From Leucogyrophana mollusca (Eukaryota > Basidiomycota > Agaricomycetes > Boletales), in assembly GCA_021014945.1 (NCBI GenBank), contig MU266357.1, positions 62,001 to 126,000 of the forward strand: 64,000 nucleotides of DNA, read 5' to 3'. This document shows, piece by piece, positions 1-10,023 of the stretch (its first letter is position 1; each line of letters opens with the position of its first letter). Both the position numbers and the translations under genes were made by a program. Below the pieces are notes generated by a model, which did no database searches, was not told the DNA's origin, and worked only from the letters and a program-made list of their open reading frames with translations.

Positions 1-371
1 GACACCGACACCGCCAAGGCAGGATAGACAGGGATTGTATCTCCGCAGCCGCGGGTTGGACGAAAGACAGTTCGAACATATGGGTCTCCTGCAGCAGGGC
101 GTCGTAAATATGTCGGAGGATGACTTTGGCGGGAGTGATGATGAACAAGCCAGACAGAGAGAGGTCGGAAAGCCAGGTTTATCGTCAGAGAAAGGCATAA
201 CGATAAAGATATCAAGGAAGAAAGGATAAGAAATAATGATAAGTTAGCCTGGATAGATTAGCAGTCTGGGTGGAGATGCGGAGACGGCACAGGCTGAGAA
301 CCAAGCACAGCCACTCGGAAGCTCTCGCTAACTCACCGTGACCAGTTGCTGTACTTAGTACCGAGTCGAAC
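1..371. other. Left edge, no gene supported
   Basis: Only short open frames occur here and none resembles a known protein. The stretch probably includes the 5' flank and promoter of the ATG17 gene that begins at 372. The outer edge may hold the end of a neighbouring gene outside the window, which I cannot judge. Confidence 0.4.
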
Positions 372-2319
372 ATGGCCTCCCCTCCGAATTCCAGAGCGCG
401 CGGGGACCAACCCCATCTCGTCTCTCTGGTGCTACAGTCGAAGAAAGCTCTGCAGCATGGCGAACAGCTGTGCTCGAGAGCGAACTCGCTGTCGAACGCG
501 TCCGCTCAATGTTCGCTTGACGTCCTCGCACTTGATGCGAAGGTCAAATGGATCAGTGAATCCGTCCTGGAACAGCTCAAGGTGAGATGGTATATGTAAT
601 ATAGGTATATTATAATGTAGACTGATGCATCCCGCATACTTTACCTGCAGCTTGCCGCTAATGTTGCCAAGAGCATTGAACATAAACGCGCTCTGCTAGA
701 CCGACAAATTGGAGTAAGTCCTTCATTGCTATTTTGGCACCTTCTATGGTAATTACAACTCCTGACAGGACTTGGACGCCGTGCGCACGGAACGCACTAA
801 CACTCTTGATAATGTCCTTGAATCACTCGGCGCGCAGCTAGTGCCCCCAGATTTCCACCAAATGTCCTCAGACTCGTCTCTGTTTGGGAGTCAGCACTCT
901 GACAAAGGTGCGAATGGAAACCCAGTAATATTCGACCCCCGCCACAGCCCATCCGCCACTGTGCGAAACACCGCATTCGAGCGCAAAGGTAGACAAGCTG
1001 ACCGCACCAAATGGAAGACCCTGCGCGATTTTGTGGACGATGGAGCGATTGAGGATGTGTTAGAAGCCGTGGAAAGTGATCGGACGCGACTCGATGTATG
1101 TCCTTCATTCACATATGTCTACAAGCACACTGATGCACCTGCGCTTGGTTCCAGGATATCGTGGCCTCAACGTACGACTACCCAGAGACACTGTCAACCG
1201 CGATAGGATCGATTCGTAGTTCTTTGCCCATCTCAAGAGGTTTGCCTTCGATCGAGGCGATATTGACTGCTCAGGAGAAGACGTCTACTCATATGGCTGG
1301 TCACCTCGAGAGTCTTGCAGGGCATTACGACCAAATGGCAGGTGCGTTGCGGGACAGTGAAGACGGAGAGATATTTGGGGAGGAAGACTTGCAAGGTTAG
1401 CCACTCCCAGATGTGCGCTGGTGTAACTATGAGCTTTGGTTTTGTTCCTCAGACATGAACCGTGACACGGACGAACTTCCCTCGATTATGGGCGAGTTAG
1501 AAGAAGGCGTGAAGTCTATTGCAGAAGCTCAGTAGGTATCTTCGATGATCCCTCTCAGTCACCTCCCCTGACTGGTGATTCGCTCCAAGCGAACAATTGC
1601 TCGCCGCAAAGACATCAGCACAACAGCAATTAGATACGCACAGCAGCACCCTGGATGACCTAGATCAACTGGGAGAGATCATGTCAGACATGCTTCAGAA
1701 GCAACAAGAAGTCGAAGTAAGCTCCCCCCATCTTGCGGCTTTTTTGTTTCCCACCACTGACTCCGTCTCAGGACGAATGCCAAGAAGTGCTAGACGGGCT
1801 ACAGCAGCGGTTGCTGGTTATTGAAGATCTGCACCATAGATTTGTCCTCTATCAATCGTCTTTCAACAAGCTCCTGGTCGAAATCGCTCGGCGTCGACAG
1901 TATAGGGAGGCGGCTGAGAAGATAGTCGAAGGTATGATGACTCAACTGCAGGCCATGACGGAAGGTAGCTCTATCTCAATATTCAATATCGAGACAAGTC
2001 CGCTGAACGATCCACTCCGAAACAGAAGAGCGCAAAGTCCGAGAAGACTTCAATGCAGAACACGGTGCACATATTCCTGCTGACATATGCCTCTGCATCG
2101 AGGCCCCTCCGACCCGGTGGGAGGTCACGCCGTGGGACGGGGATGTCAGAGAGACGCTGCCACATGTCGATAATGATCTTCTAGTCCAGGTTTGCACCCG
2201 ATTCGTATCGCGCAGTCCTGTGATTTACACAATTACTCACATGCGGTTTGCAGGCGAAGGAGAAACTGTCAAGTTTTTCAAATGTTGAAGTTTCTTTACC
2301 TGGGAGCGACAGTATGTAG
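372..2319 (+). CDS. ATG17: Autophagy-related protein 17 (Atg17)
   Basis: Atg17 is the scaffold of the Atg1/ULK kinase complex that organises the pre-autophagosomal site; it is a cytosolic, long, curved helical protein. Nine exons can be chained in frame: 372-581, 651-713, 769-1095, 1155-1395, 1453-1531, 1590-1716, 1772-1964, 2026-2189 and 2254-2319. They total 1470 nt, giving 489 aa, close to the family length. The N-terminus (LVSLVLQSKKALQHGEQLCS) is the characteristic Atg17 opening, and a late segment (VREDFNAEHGAHIPADICL) matches the conserved 'F..E.G..LP.D' region. The body is Gln/Glu/Leu-rich and helical. All introns are GT-AG and 45-70 nt. The ATG at 372 is chosen because it directly precedes the conserved N-terminus; another frame opens at 346 but is unrelated. 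The name rests on family memory, not a search. Confidence 0.88.
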
Positions 2320-3069
2320 GATTACCGATAAATATGTTCGTTTCGGCTGTTCAGGTAGCCCCGTGAGGTCGCTTCAGCAACGGGCTTGCTTGAAAGAGGT
2401 AACTCCGGGCTAGGAATGAGTCGGTGAACGTCGTCGCATGAACTACATGTATATTCGCCACCAGAGATCGAACTTAAGAGTCTCCAGGTGGATCTATGTC
2501 CATCAGGCGCACAGGTCGGGGTTCGATCCCCTCATGGTCTCTACTTTGGATTACTCCTCTTCAAACCACACTTACTGGAATGTTCTCCTGGCATCACTTA
2601 CCCTTTCCGGTAAGTATTGTGCCTTTGTTCTCCTTGCCTCGACTAACGGTTTTGTGCACAAATGATATTCACAGAAGGCATATTGGCTTCCGTCATCTTT
2701 GACTGCCGTACCAGCACCACCGGTATCCATACACTGATACACGAGGACTTTATCTTTTATTTGCAGATGATGCCACCAGGCAGCAATGGACGGCACAGAT
2801 TCATTAAAGAGTGACCGCCATAATGAAGTCTCGGTCGCCACCATCCGGTGTGACCCTTTCGTGGCTGACGATTATAAGAGGTAAGCGACTGTTCCCCCTG
2901 AGCCGAGCTCCCAGTGGGTGGCAACTGATCTGATTGAAGCCCCAGGCCTGAAAAAGCATCGAGATTTGGAGCGTGGAGGTAAATGTCTGCCACATTCGAA
3001 AGATGAGGCTTGACGTCTTCTATATTCCATGAATTCGCGCTACGACGAAGCTGCTACCGAGTACTAACG
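2320..3069. other. Intergenic between ATG17 and the MFS gene
   Basis: Tail of ATG17 (+) faces the tail of the MFS gene (-). No convincing ORF. A B-box-like GGTTCGATCCC lies near 2519-2530 with a possible 7-bp acceptor-like pairing around it, but D and anticodon arms are not convincing, so no tRNA is called. Confidence 0.45.
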
Positions 3070-4842
3070 TCATGTTTGCTTCCCTCCATATTTTTGCAAG
3101 AGGAGATGATGCGGCAACCTAACAGTCGACCACAACCCCGCCAAAATTATAGCGCACAAGATCCAGTACACCGCCGTACCGTTTGCGATGTTCTTCTCCA
3201 GCGAGAGAGAGAATAACGGAGACGCAACCGAGGGTGCAATCGCACGCATCACGGACGCTGTCGTCTGTGCCAGACCGTTCGTTGCTCCCAATGCTTCTCT
3301 GCTCGGGGCCCCGTCGTTGATGAATATGAATATGCAGCCTAGGGGACTGTCAGCATGATTTCCCCGTTGTTGGGACATAAGGCATAGGGGCTCACCATAA
3401 CCGTTATACGCCGCAAGGTATGCGGCCAGCTGCAAAATTAGAACAGCCCATACCGATGCGTCAATCCTTCCCTTGCGTTTTGCAAGGAAGCCCATGAGCG
3501 GGAACGCCGCGATAGTGACGAGATAGCAGCCGAAAGCGACGGTGTAGAGTTTCCGCGGGCCGAATCTTTGCAGGAGCTTCGGAAACGCGACGATTTGTAT
3601 GATCCCGTTTATGACGCCCCACACGCCGAGGATGATTCCGATCGTGAAGCTGCTGAAGGATAGCCCGCCGAGTTGCAAGGACGTGGAGTACATCAGGGGC
3701 TGAAGGACTACCAGGCACTGGTCGATGAATGCGAGGAAGGCGTAGTTGATGATCGGCACCACCACTCGGGGGACGAGTAGGGCTCGAAGTGACGACGAGG
3801 GTTTCTCTCCCGTGTATGCGGGACTCGAAACACCAAGTTCAGTTTCTGGGGAATTGGTCAAGTTGGCCTCAGCCGACGTGGCTAGGTGACCCGTGCGTGC
3901 CTGGGGGACAGAAGTTGCGTTGTTCTTCCTCCTACGATTCAGGGCGCGAGAGGAAGTCTGATTTTTGTCCACCTCAGACGAATTCGCAGACTTCACGGGT
4001 GATGGGCAATGCTCACCTCTTTTAGGCAGCATAAAGTAAGCACGAAAGCGCTGAGAGACACGCAAGCAGTAACCAGACACGGCAGGAAATAAGGATATTT
4101 CCGAAAGAAAGGGAACTCCTTGAACGTGCGTGGCCACGTATCTGCAGGTCGGGCAAGGATCCCACCGATGATGGGCCTAACGTCGCGCACACAACTGGTA
4201 AGCCTCAGCATATCAACTACAGCAGGGACATGGGAACTCACCCGAGGGTTGCCCCCACGGACCAGATCATGGGTAGAAACGCAAACCCCTGCGCCATATT
4301 GGAAGGGTCTGTAATTTCGGCCATCGTGCTCTTCACAACACCGACATTTCCATTCAGAGCTCCTTCTATGCAGCGGCTCAGTACAACTGCCCAAAATTGC
4401 TTGGACACCCCGAACGACATCATCGACAGTGCCAGTCCGAACAGCCCAACGAGGATGATGGGCTTTCGTCCGATGTTATCAGAGGCCCGACCCCACTGCA
4501 AGACGGTGACCGCTTCCGTCGCATAGAAAAGTGACTCCTACCCGCTTCAACGTAAGTGGACAACGACGAGCGCAACGGCAAGAAACGACCGACGATTAAC
4601 CCTGCGAAATAGCCAGTCTTGCGTTCATCTCCTCCGGTGATGCCAGTTTCGCGTACCAGTTGGTTCACGAATGGGTAGATGACTGTGGAAGTGATCGGCT
4701 CGGCCAGCTGGACGTACAGCAAGACGAATAGCTGAAGCTTTGGTAGGGGTGTGTTTCTTTGTCTTGAGATTGATGCATCTGCGGCCAGTTGGGAATCCTC
4801 CTTTGGCTCACAGTCCACATGGATGGCCTGCTCAAGGGCCAT
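3070..4842 (-). CDS. Major facilitator superfamily transporter (DHA1/ZIFL-like)
   Basis: Predicted 12-helix plasma- or vacuolar-membrane antiporter of the MFS type. The N-terminal half has the transmembrane block LQLFVLLYVQLAEPITSTV and, after an intron, QWGRASDNIGRKPIILVG, a good match to MFS motif A (G-x-SD-x-GRKP) between helices 2 and 3. The C-terminal half has further helices (around VVVPIINYAFLAFIDQC, FTIGIILGVWGVINGIIQ, LYTVAFGCYLVTIAAFPLMG and a final helix near AVYWILCAIILAGLW). It resembles the fungal zinc-induced-facilitator-like/multidrug subgroup, about 480-500 aa. At least four introns: one splices GYFAGLI to ESLFYATEAV, and another, retained as an in-frame read-through around 3336-3396, joins GYG to CIFIFIN. 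The ATG at 4842 (MALEQ) is preferred over upstream non-ATG triplets. The substrate cannot be inferred. Confidence 0.82.
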
Positions 4843-5539
4843 AGTGAACAATTCTGGAAGAGTGTTCAGGCCCCAGCCACCTTTTGGGGGCTATGTTGGT
4901 GAGTACGTACACTCTCATATCACCGGACGACCAGAGATATTCCGTATACATGCATCGCCGATGAGGTCTGAAGACATAATCTTAACCTTGTCTGATTGAT
5001 ACCCATCGGATTTCACGCTTTTGCGTAGTCTGCTGACAGGGATGACAGGCGTAGCGGACCCCTGATCATCTGGCATCGACGGTTCTGCATCTGCTACCGG
5101 TAATCGTGCCTATGTACCTTTGTCAGACCTCGGGACTTGCGAGTTCAATGCCGAAGGCGGTGTTGGGCCGATCCGAATGCTCCGCGGCTAGAAAACCGGT
5201 TGGCGGGATTCTTCTGTTTATGTCCTGAACTGGCAGGGCAAATCCTGATGGCACTGGGACAATCTTGTCGTGGACTTTGCCGTAAAACCTTCATCGATAT
5301 TCCTTCAGCTAAACCTTCCTCACTTCGGGCTCTCGGAAGACCGTGGGTTTTAATTGATGACTTGAGTGTATCACCAGTTGACTCCTATGTTAGGACTCTT
5401 ATTGCAACACATTAACCTGGTGAACGATGCATCAAGATACTTGTCAATATGGGGACGCGTAGTTGGAAAGAAGGTGACACGGTAGGCGCTTAATGATAGT
5501 GATGCTAGTGTACAGTGATTATCTGAATCATGAATAGAA
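4843..5539. other. Intergenic, no gene seen
   Basis: Upstream flank of the MFS gene and 3' flank of the HVA1-type gene. A 92-codon plus-strand frame near 5137-5415 shows no family resemblance and no splice context; I regard it as chance. Confidence 0.45.
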
Positions 5540-5942
5540 TCAAGCCCTTCCAACGATATTCTTCTCCTGAAGCGGCATAAGCACGCATGCGATAAGATAG
5601 TGCAAAGAAACCAACCTGGTAAGTGGTGCTCTTGCCAGTGTTGTCATTCTTGATGGTGTATTTAGCGTCCTTTAACGTCAATGGCAGATAAGATTGTGGG
5701 TCTCAAAGGAATTCGATAAACTTACAGAGCCAGAACCCTGGACCTCGACGACCTCTCCTACACTATGAGAGACGTTGTCGCCGCTACCCCCAATGGGCCT
5801 GTACTCGACCTTGTCTCCTTTCTAAACAGGGGTGAATAAGAACTCCATGGTCCACGCTCGAATATTACCTTGTAATCTGTCTGCGGGGGCTTGTCAGCAC
5901 ACAACCAGTATCAATCACAGGTCAAGTCCGCTGACGTACCAT
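5540..5942 (-). CDS. Small HVA1/TUDOR-domain protein (DUF2945)
   Basis: Five tiny exons on the minus strand give a protein of about 62 aa: M, then TDYK, then KGDKVEYRPIGGSGDNVSHS...EVQGSGS, then DAKYTIKNDNTGKSTTYQ, then EKNIVGRA and stop (5540-5542). This is the small barrel-like 'hypervirulence-associated TUDOR' domain (Pfam HVA1 family), with its KGDKV..Y....G, Y.I.N..T.K.T.Y and I.G hallmarks. The domain occurs in bacteria and fungi as a small cytosolic protein whose molecular role is poorly known. Exon 1 carries only the ATG, followed directly by GTACGT. A TATA box lies 68 bp upstream. Despite the domain name, nothing here implies virulence. Confidence 0.85.
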
Positions 5943-6261
5943 TGTGGTGCGTAAAAGGTTGTGGTTAGGGCGATAGAATGAGTATGATGCCCTGAATTCA
6001 TCTTGCTGGTTTATATACTCTGTTTCTGTGCTGAGTCATTGTGGCGTCACTTGAATTCGGGGAGTGACGTCGACCGTGACGGTGCTCAATGTCGTCGTCG
6101 TCGGATCGACGTCGATCATTGAATTGATCGTCACCGACGGCAGCGAGTTTCAGTTCCGCTGCTGACGTAATTCCACGTGGGAGACCCGTGTGAAACCATT
6201 CGCCATTCTTGGCCAGCTCACAAATTGCTCACGGGGCTTGAGCTCACTATATGCAACAGCG
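5943..6261. promoter_or_regulatory. Divergent promoter with TATA box, CRE and E-box sites
   Basis: 319-bp region between two genes read outward. On the minus side a TATATAAA box lies at 6010-6017 (read on -). In the middle are TGACGTCG at 6065-6072, a second GACGTCGA near 6102-6110, TGACGTAA at 6163-6170 (an ATF/CREB-type site) and CACGTG at 6174-6179 (bHLH E-box). Such sites are bound by stress-responsive bZIP and bHLH factors in fungi; binding here is inferred. Confidence 0.5.
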
Positions 6262-7237
6262 ATGACAGACACCAGCCCCCTCGGCTCCAGCGACGAGCAG
6301 CTCCTCCAGGTAATGCTGCAGACCATTCTAGACACCGTCCCAGTCGCTGACAAAGTTTTCTCAAACTCAGTCGGCGCTTCAAACGGCATTTGAGCCCGCC
6401 GACGTTCCGCATGCGGCCCAGTCCCAGCCTCCGCCGCCGCCCGCAACGACGGCCAGCCCCCCGCCTGATTCTGCACCTCAACCAACATCTTCCACTGTTC
6501 CGAGCGACGAAGATACCTGGAAAGCAGAATACGAGGCTCAGGTTCAGGAATGGCGAGCTCAGTCTGCCGAGGCCCGCACCAAGGCCGAGCGAGAGCGGGC
6601 GCGGTGGGAGGAGTTAAGGAAACGCGAAGCTGAGGAGCGGATCGCGCGCGGCGAAGAGTCGAGCGATAGCTGGGAGCTTGGCTCGCATATCACGGCCTCG
6701 TTCACAGCAGCTAGCGAGTCTTTGGCTTCCTCGAGCTCTCCTCCGCCCGCAGACGCGAGAGACCTTGTGAGCGGCGGGGAACACAGTCTGTCATTTCATG
6801 CGCAAGAGATACAGCACTTGAAGGGCGAAAGCGGCTCGCCCTCGCAAAAATGGGAGCACCTTTCGTCGTCACCGACGTCTTCGTTCCCCTCCATGTCATT
6901 CCCTGATCCCTCCGGTCCACCGTCTCCTTCCCCTCCACGTGCTATCCTTTACCCGCCCCCTGCCGATAGATATCCTCATGCGGAGCCTCCAGTAGATGCA
7001 GCACCCCCAGCCGTCCCGCCTTCGACGATTCCATCTCTGCTCGACGGGACAGTCGCGCCCCGTACTCGTATGTCCCTTCTTCTGTCGTCACTCGCGATCA
7101 ACTTGTTCCTGCCATTCGTGAACGGCGTCATGCTTGGTTTCGGCGAGATCTTCGCGAAGAACGTGTTAGTGGGATGGATTGGGTGGAAGACCCAAGGGAC
7201 CGGACGCACGGCAACCAATGTGGGTGTTCGGACATGA
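6262..7237 (+). CDS. Mim1/TOM13-domain mitochondrial outer-membrane protein
   Basis: Mim1 (TOM13) inserts alpha-helical proteins into the mitochondrial outer membrane and helps TOM assembly. Exons 6262-6309 and 6371-7237, split by a 61-nt GT-AG intron, encode 304 aa. The last ~50 residues (SLLLSSLAINLFLPFVNGVM, then LGFGEIFAKNVLVGWIGWK) are the conserved Mim1 membrane segment with its glycine-rich helix. The N-terminal ~230 residues are Pro/Ser-rich with a charged coiled-coil-like stretch (WKAEYEAQVQEWRAQSAEAR). This is far longer than the ~110-aa yeast protein, though long cytosolic extensions are common in basidiomycetes. The ATG at 6262 (MTDTSPLGSS) is chosen; an in-frame ATG-less extension runs upstream to about 6190. 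Confidence 0.8.
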
Positions 7238-7401
7238 CAAGGGAAGATTGGGAGAGTGGAGATATTTAAAGGCGTCTACCTGATATAAAATTGGTTTACC
7301 CCCTTACACAACGAGAATACAGTGTGGAAACATTAGAAAAATAAAGATAGACAAAACTAAAGTGAACGCTGAACAGTCCGACTCAAGCAACCAGAATCTG
7401 A

Positions 7402-10023
7402 TCACAATCTCGCGTTCTTGGGCATCTGCCTAATTGCTTGCCTAACCCCAAGATCTCCCAATACGTCCTCGGCTGTACCAGTACCGATCAGCACCTATGG
7501 AAACGACAGACATGCACAAATTACTCACCACCTCCAAGAACAGCGTCAAACGGCGCGGTCCTGTGATACTGGAAGGTCCGGTCAGTTGGCGGGCTTTTCA
7601 TACATACGAGGCAACAGCTCACATGCTCGATGAATTGCCCCATCCCGGTTTTGGTTATTCCCCGTCCACCGAATATTTGCACCGCATCTGCCGCCGTCTC
7701 TTGTGCACACCGCGTGGCGTACATCTTGAGCAGCCCTATCGGACTATAGCGTATCGTCAGCAGGACACACGTTGACAGGTACGCAGAACACATACCCAGC
7801 TAGCTTCTCCGCTTGCTGCTTATATGACTGCGTAGTACCATCAGGAAGTCTGAGACAGGAAAAGAGGGGAAGGCAAGGCTGACCATGTTACACATCTGCA
7901 TAGTGATGTTTTCTACCCAACTTTGTACGCTCTCCGTGCGGGCGATCATTGCTGCCATCTTCGATCGGATAACGGCCTGTGATGACAGGGGCTTTCCGAA
8001 AGCCTTGCGCTGGCTTATCCACCTAGATGATACAGTCCAACAAGGTGACGATAGAGGAGAAATGATGAACGTCACGCCTTACTTGAGACATTCCTCGACA
8101 ATTAGTCGTTGACCACGCGCGGACGCCACACACATCACCCATCGCTCGTGATTGAAGTTCCTATGGGTGTCATCGGTACTCGTCCACCTTCCAGGTAAGG
8201 ATATCGAGACATACGAAAGGATTACGAAGATACCTCCGCCCTCGGGACCGAGGGTGTTCTCCACCGGCACCTTGACATTGTCGAACGTGATGTAGGCGGT
8301 CCCAGCAGTGGGGGAGTAGGACGTCTTGATTGGCTTCGTCTCAAGTCCCTCGGAACGCTCGATTAATATTACTGTAAAGCCATTCTGCATCGAAGTTGGT
8401 TGAGCTATCGTTTCGGGAGGTGAAAGCAGGGATGGTTCACATACGTCTGTTCTGCATCCCACGGTAAAACTAAAGGGAAGATCAAACGAGGATCCAACGA
8501 CCAAAAGACAACATGTTTACGCACTAGTCTGAGAACCTGCATGCAAGTATCACGAGGTATTATTAGCACTTCCCCTAAACTGCGCAGCCCGTTCCAGAAG
8601 AGTAATCACTTACATCCCATTCGTGATCCACTTCTTCGTCCCATTCACGATCCAGTGCTTTCCATCCTCCGATTTAGTTGCCTTCGTCTGCAGCCCCGCA
8701 ACGTCGCTTCCCGCGAAGGCCTCTGAAATAGCCAGACAAATGAATTTCTTTCCCGAGAGCACCTCTGGTACGATCTTTGCTCTGAGCTCGGGTGAGCCGA
8801 AGTTCATGACAGGAGGAAGGCCAATCACAGCTCCAGCTTGCAGACCTGCATCGCAAAATTTAGAGAAACAAACGGGCGGGGTGTGAGGATGAATACGTGC
8901 CGTCGCCGTATCCGCGCTGTCCACAGCGTGCCATTTCCTGCACACAGACGAGCTAAACGGGCCATCAGTACGCCCAGCAATCTTTGGAGACAAAACGATG
9001 GTATCTACCTCGTGGAAATAGTCAAACTATGACATGATGGACTTCATGAGCCACCGGAATGGTGAAATCTGAAAGGGATGACGTACTTCTTCGGGGGTAA
9101 CGACGCCGCCCATGAGCGTAAGCCCCTTGAGGTGCTTCCCAGGGCCCATACGCATGGCGTGAATGTTCAACTGCCTGAAGCATCGATTTAGCGCAATTTT
9201 ATACGCAGTAGCAAGTAAGATCTACGAACGACATGGCATTGATGACACTCGCACTTGGCCGTTTGCCGTCCTCCTCGCGAGCCTGTAATGGTTTTCAGGG
9301 GCACAGTTCGAACCAAGGGATGAAATGAGGCGAACCAATGCATCGGGGAGAATGATCTCATCGACGAATTTGCGCATCGCTCCTTGTAATCTCTTATGGC
9401 TCTGCAAGGAAAAGGTAGACCCGTTCATGGCTTGAAATTTGATGACCAGCCCACGGAACCCACCTCTTTGAAGTATGGACTGTAGTATCCAGCGCTCAGC
9501 CACGTCGGCTCAGCGTACGGTACATCGCTCAACTCTCCGACTTCACGAGAGTATATGACGCTCTTCTCTCCGTCAATGGTACCAATGTGCAAACGTGCGT
9601 ACTGCGGCCTCTTCAGGATCTCGTGGCGATGCAAACCGTAGAATGCTTCTGTGGCATCTTGGCCGGCTGTTTGGGGTGCTCGTAAATGGGTGTGGAAGTG
9701 ATTGAGTTTTGGGGTACCTACCGACGTCATCTTCAGCGAAGACGGAGGCGCCTCCGGGGTGGAGATCTTTGAACCGGGTAATATCATAGACTTTGCTATC
9801 CACAATGATCCACTGCAACAATTCAGTTTCAGCAGTGGAAGCGGGACTACTATTCAGAGCATACCAGGTCGTCCGACTTGTTGTGCTGCCAGTGCAAGGT
9901 CGTACGAATGATAGTAATAAGCGAGGCGTTTGTTACGTTGAGCTCAGACTTCTACTAGTTCCGAACTGAACGTACCTTTGCTACCTCCTCCCGGGAGAAA
10001 GACTTGAGCGCCTTTGAAGTCAT
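7402..10023 (-). CDS. Acyl-CoA dehydrogenase with N-terminal cytochrome b5 domain
   Basis: Predicted FAD-dependent acyl-CoA oxidation enzyme with a heme-binding front domain. Exon 1 (MTSKALKSFSREEVAK) starts at 10023; exon 2 gives HNKSDDL, then WIIVDSKVYDITRF and HPGG, the b5 heme-ligand motif, with the second histidine likely in FYGLHRHEIL. The acyl-CoA dehydrogenase part follows: N-terminal helical domain, middle domain with AISEAFAGSDVAG and IVNGTKKWITNG, and C-terminal domain with RKAFGKPL and VQIFGGRGIT (FAD-contacting region). It ends MPKNARL at 7402-7404. There are about 12 introns of ~50-70 nt. This architecture is common in ascomycete and basidiomycete genomes. Chain-length specificity and compartment are unknown; no mitochondrial presequence is evident. 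Confidence 0.87.

Noticed and set aside
2455..2545. tRNA-like segment with GGTTCGATCCC and a possible acceptor pairing AGAGATC/GGTCTCT
   Set aside because: The T-arm spacing does not fit the acceptor, and no D arm or anticodon arm with the required bases could be folded. A covariance-model scan would settle it.
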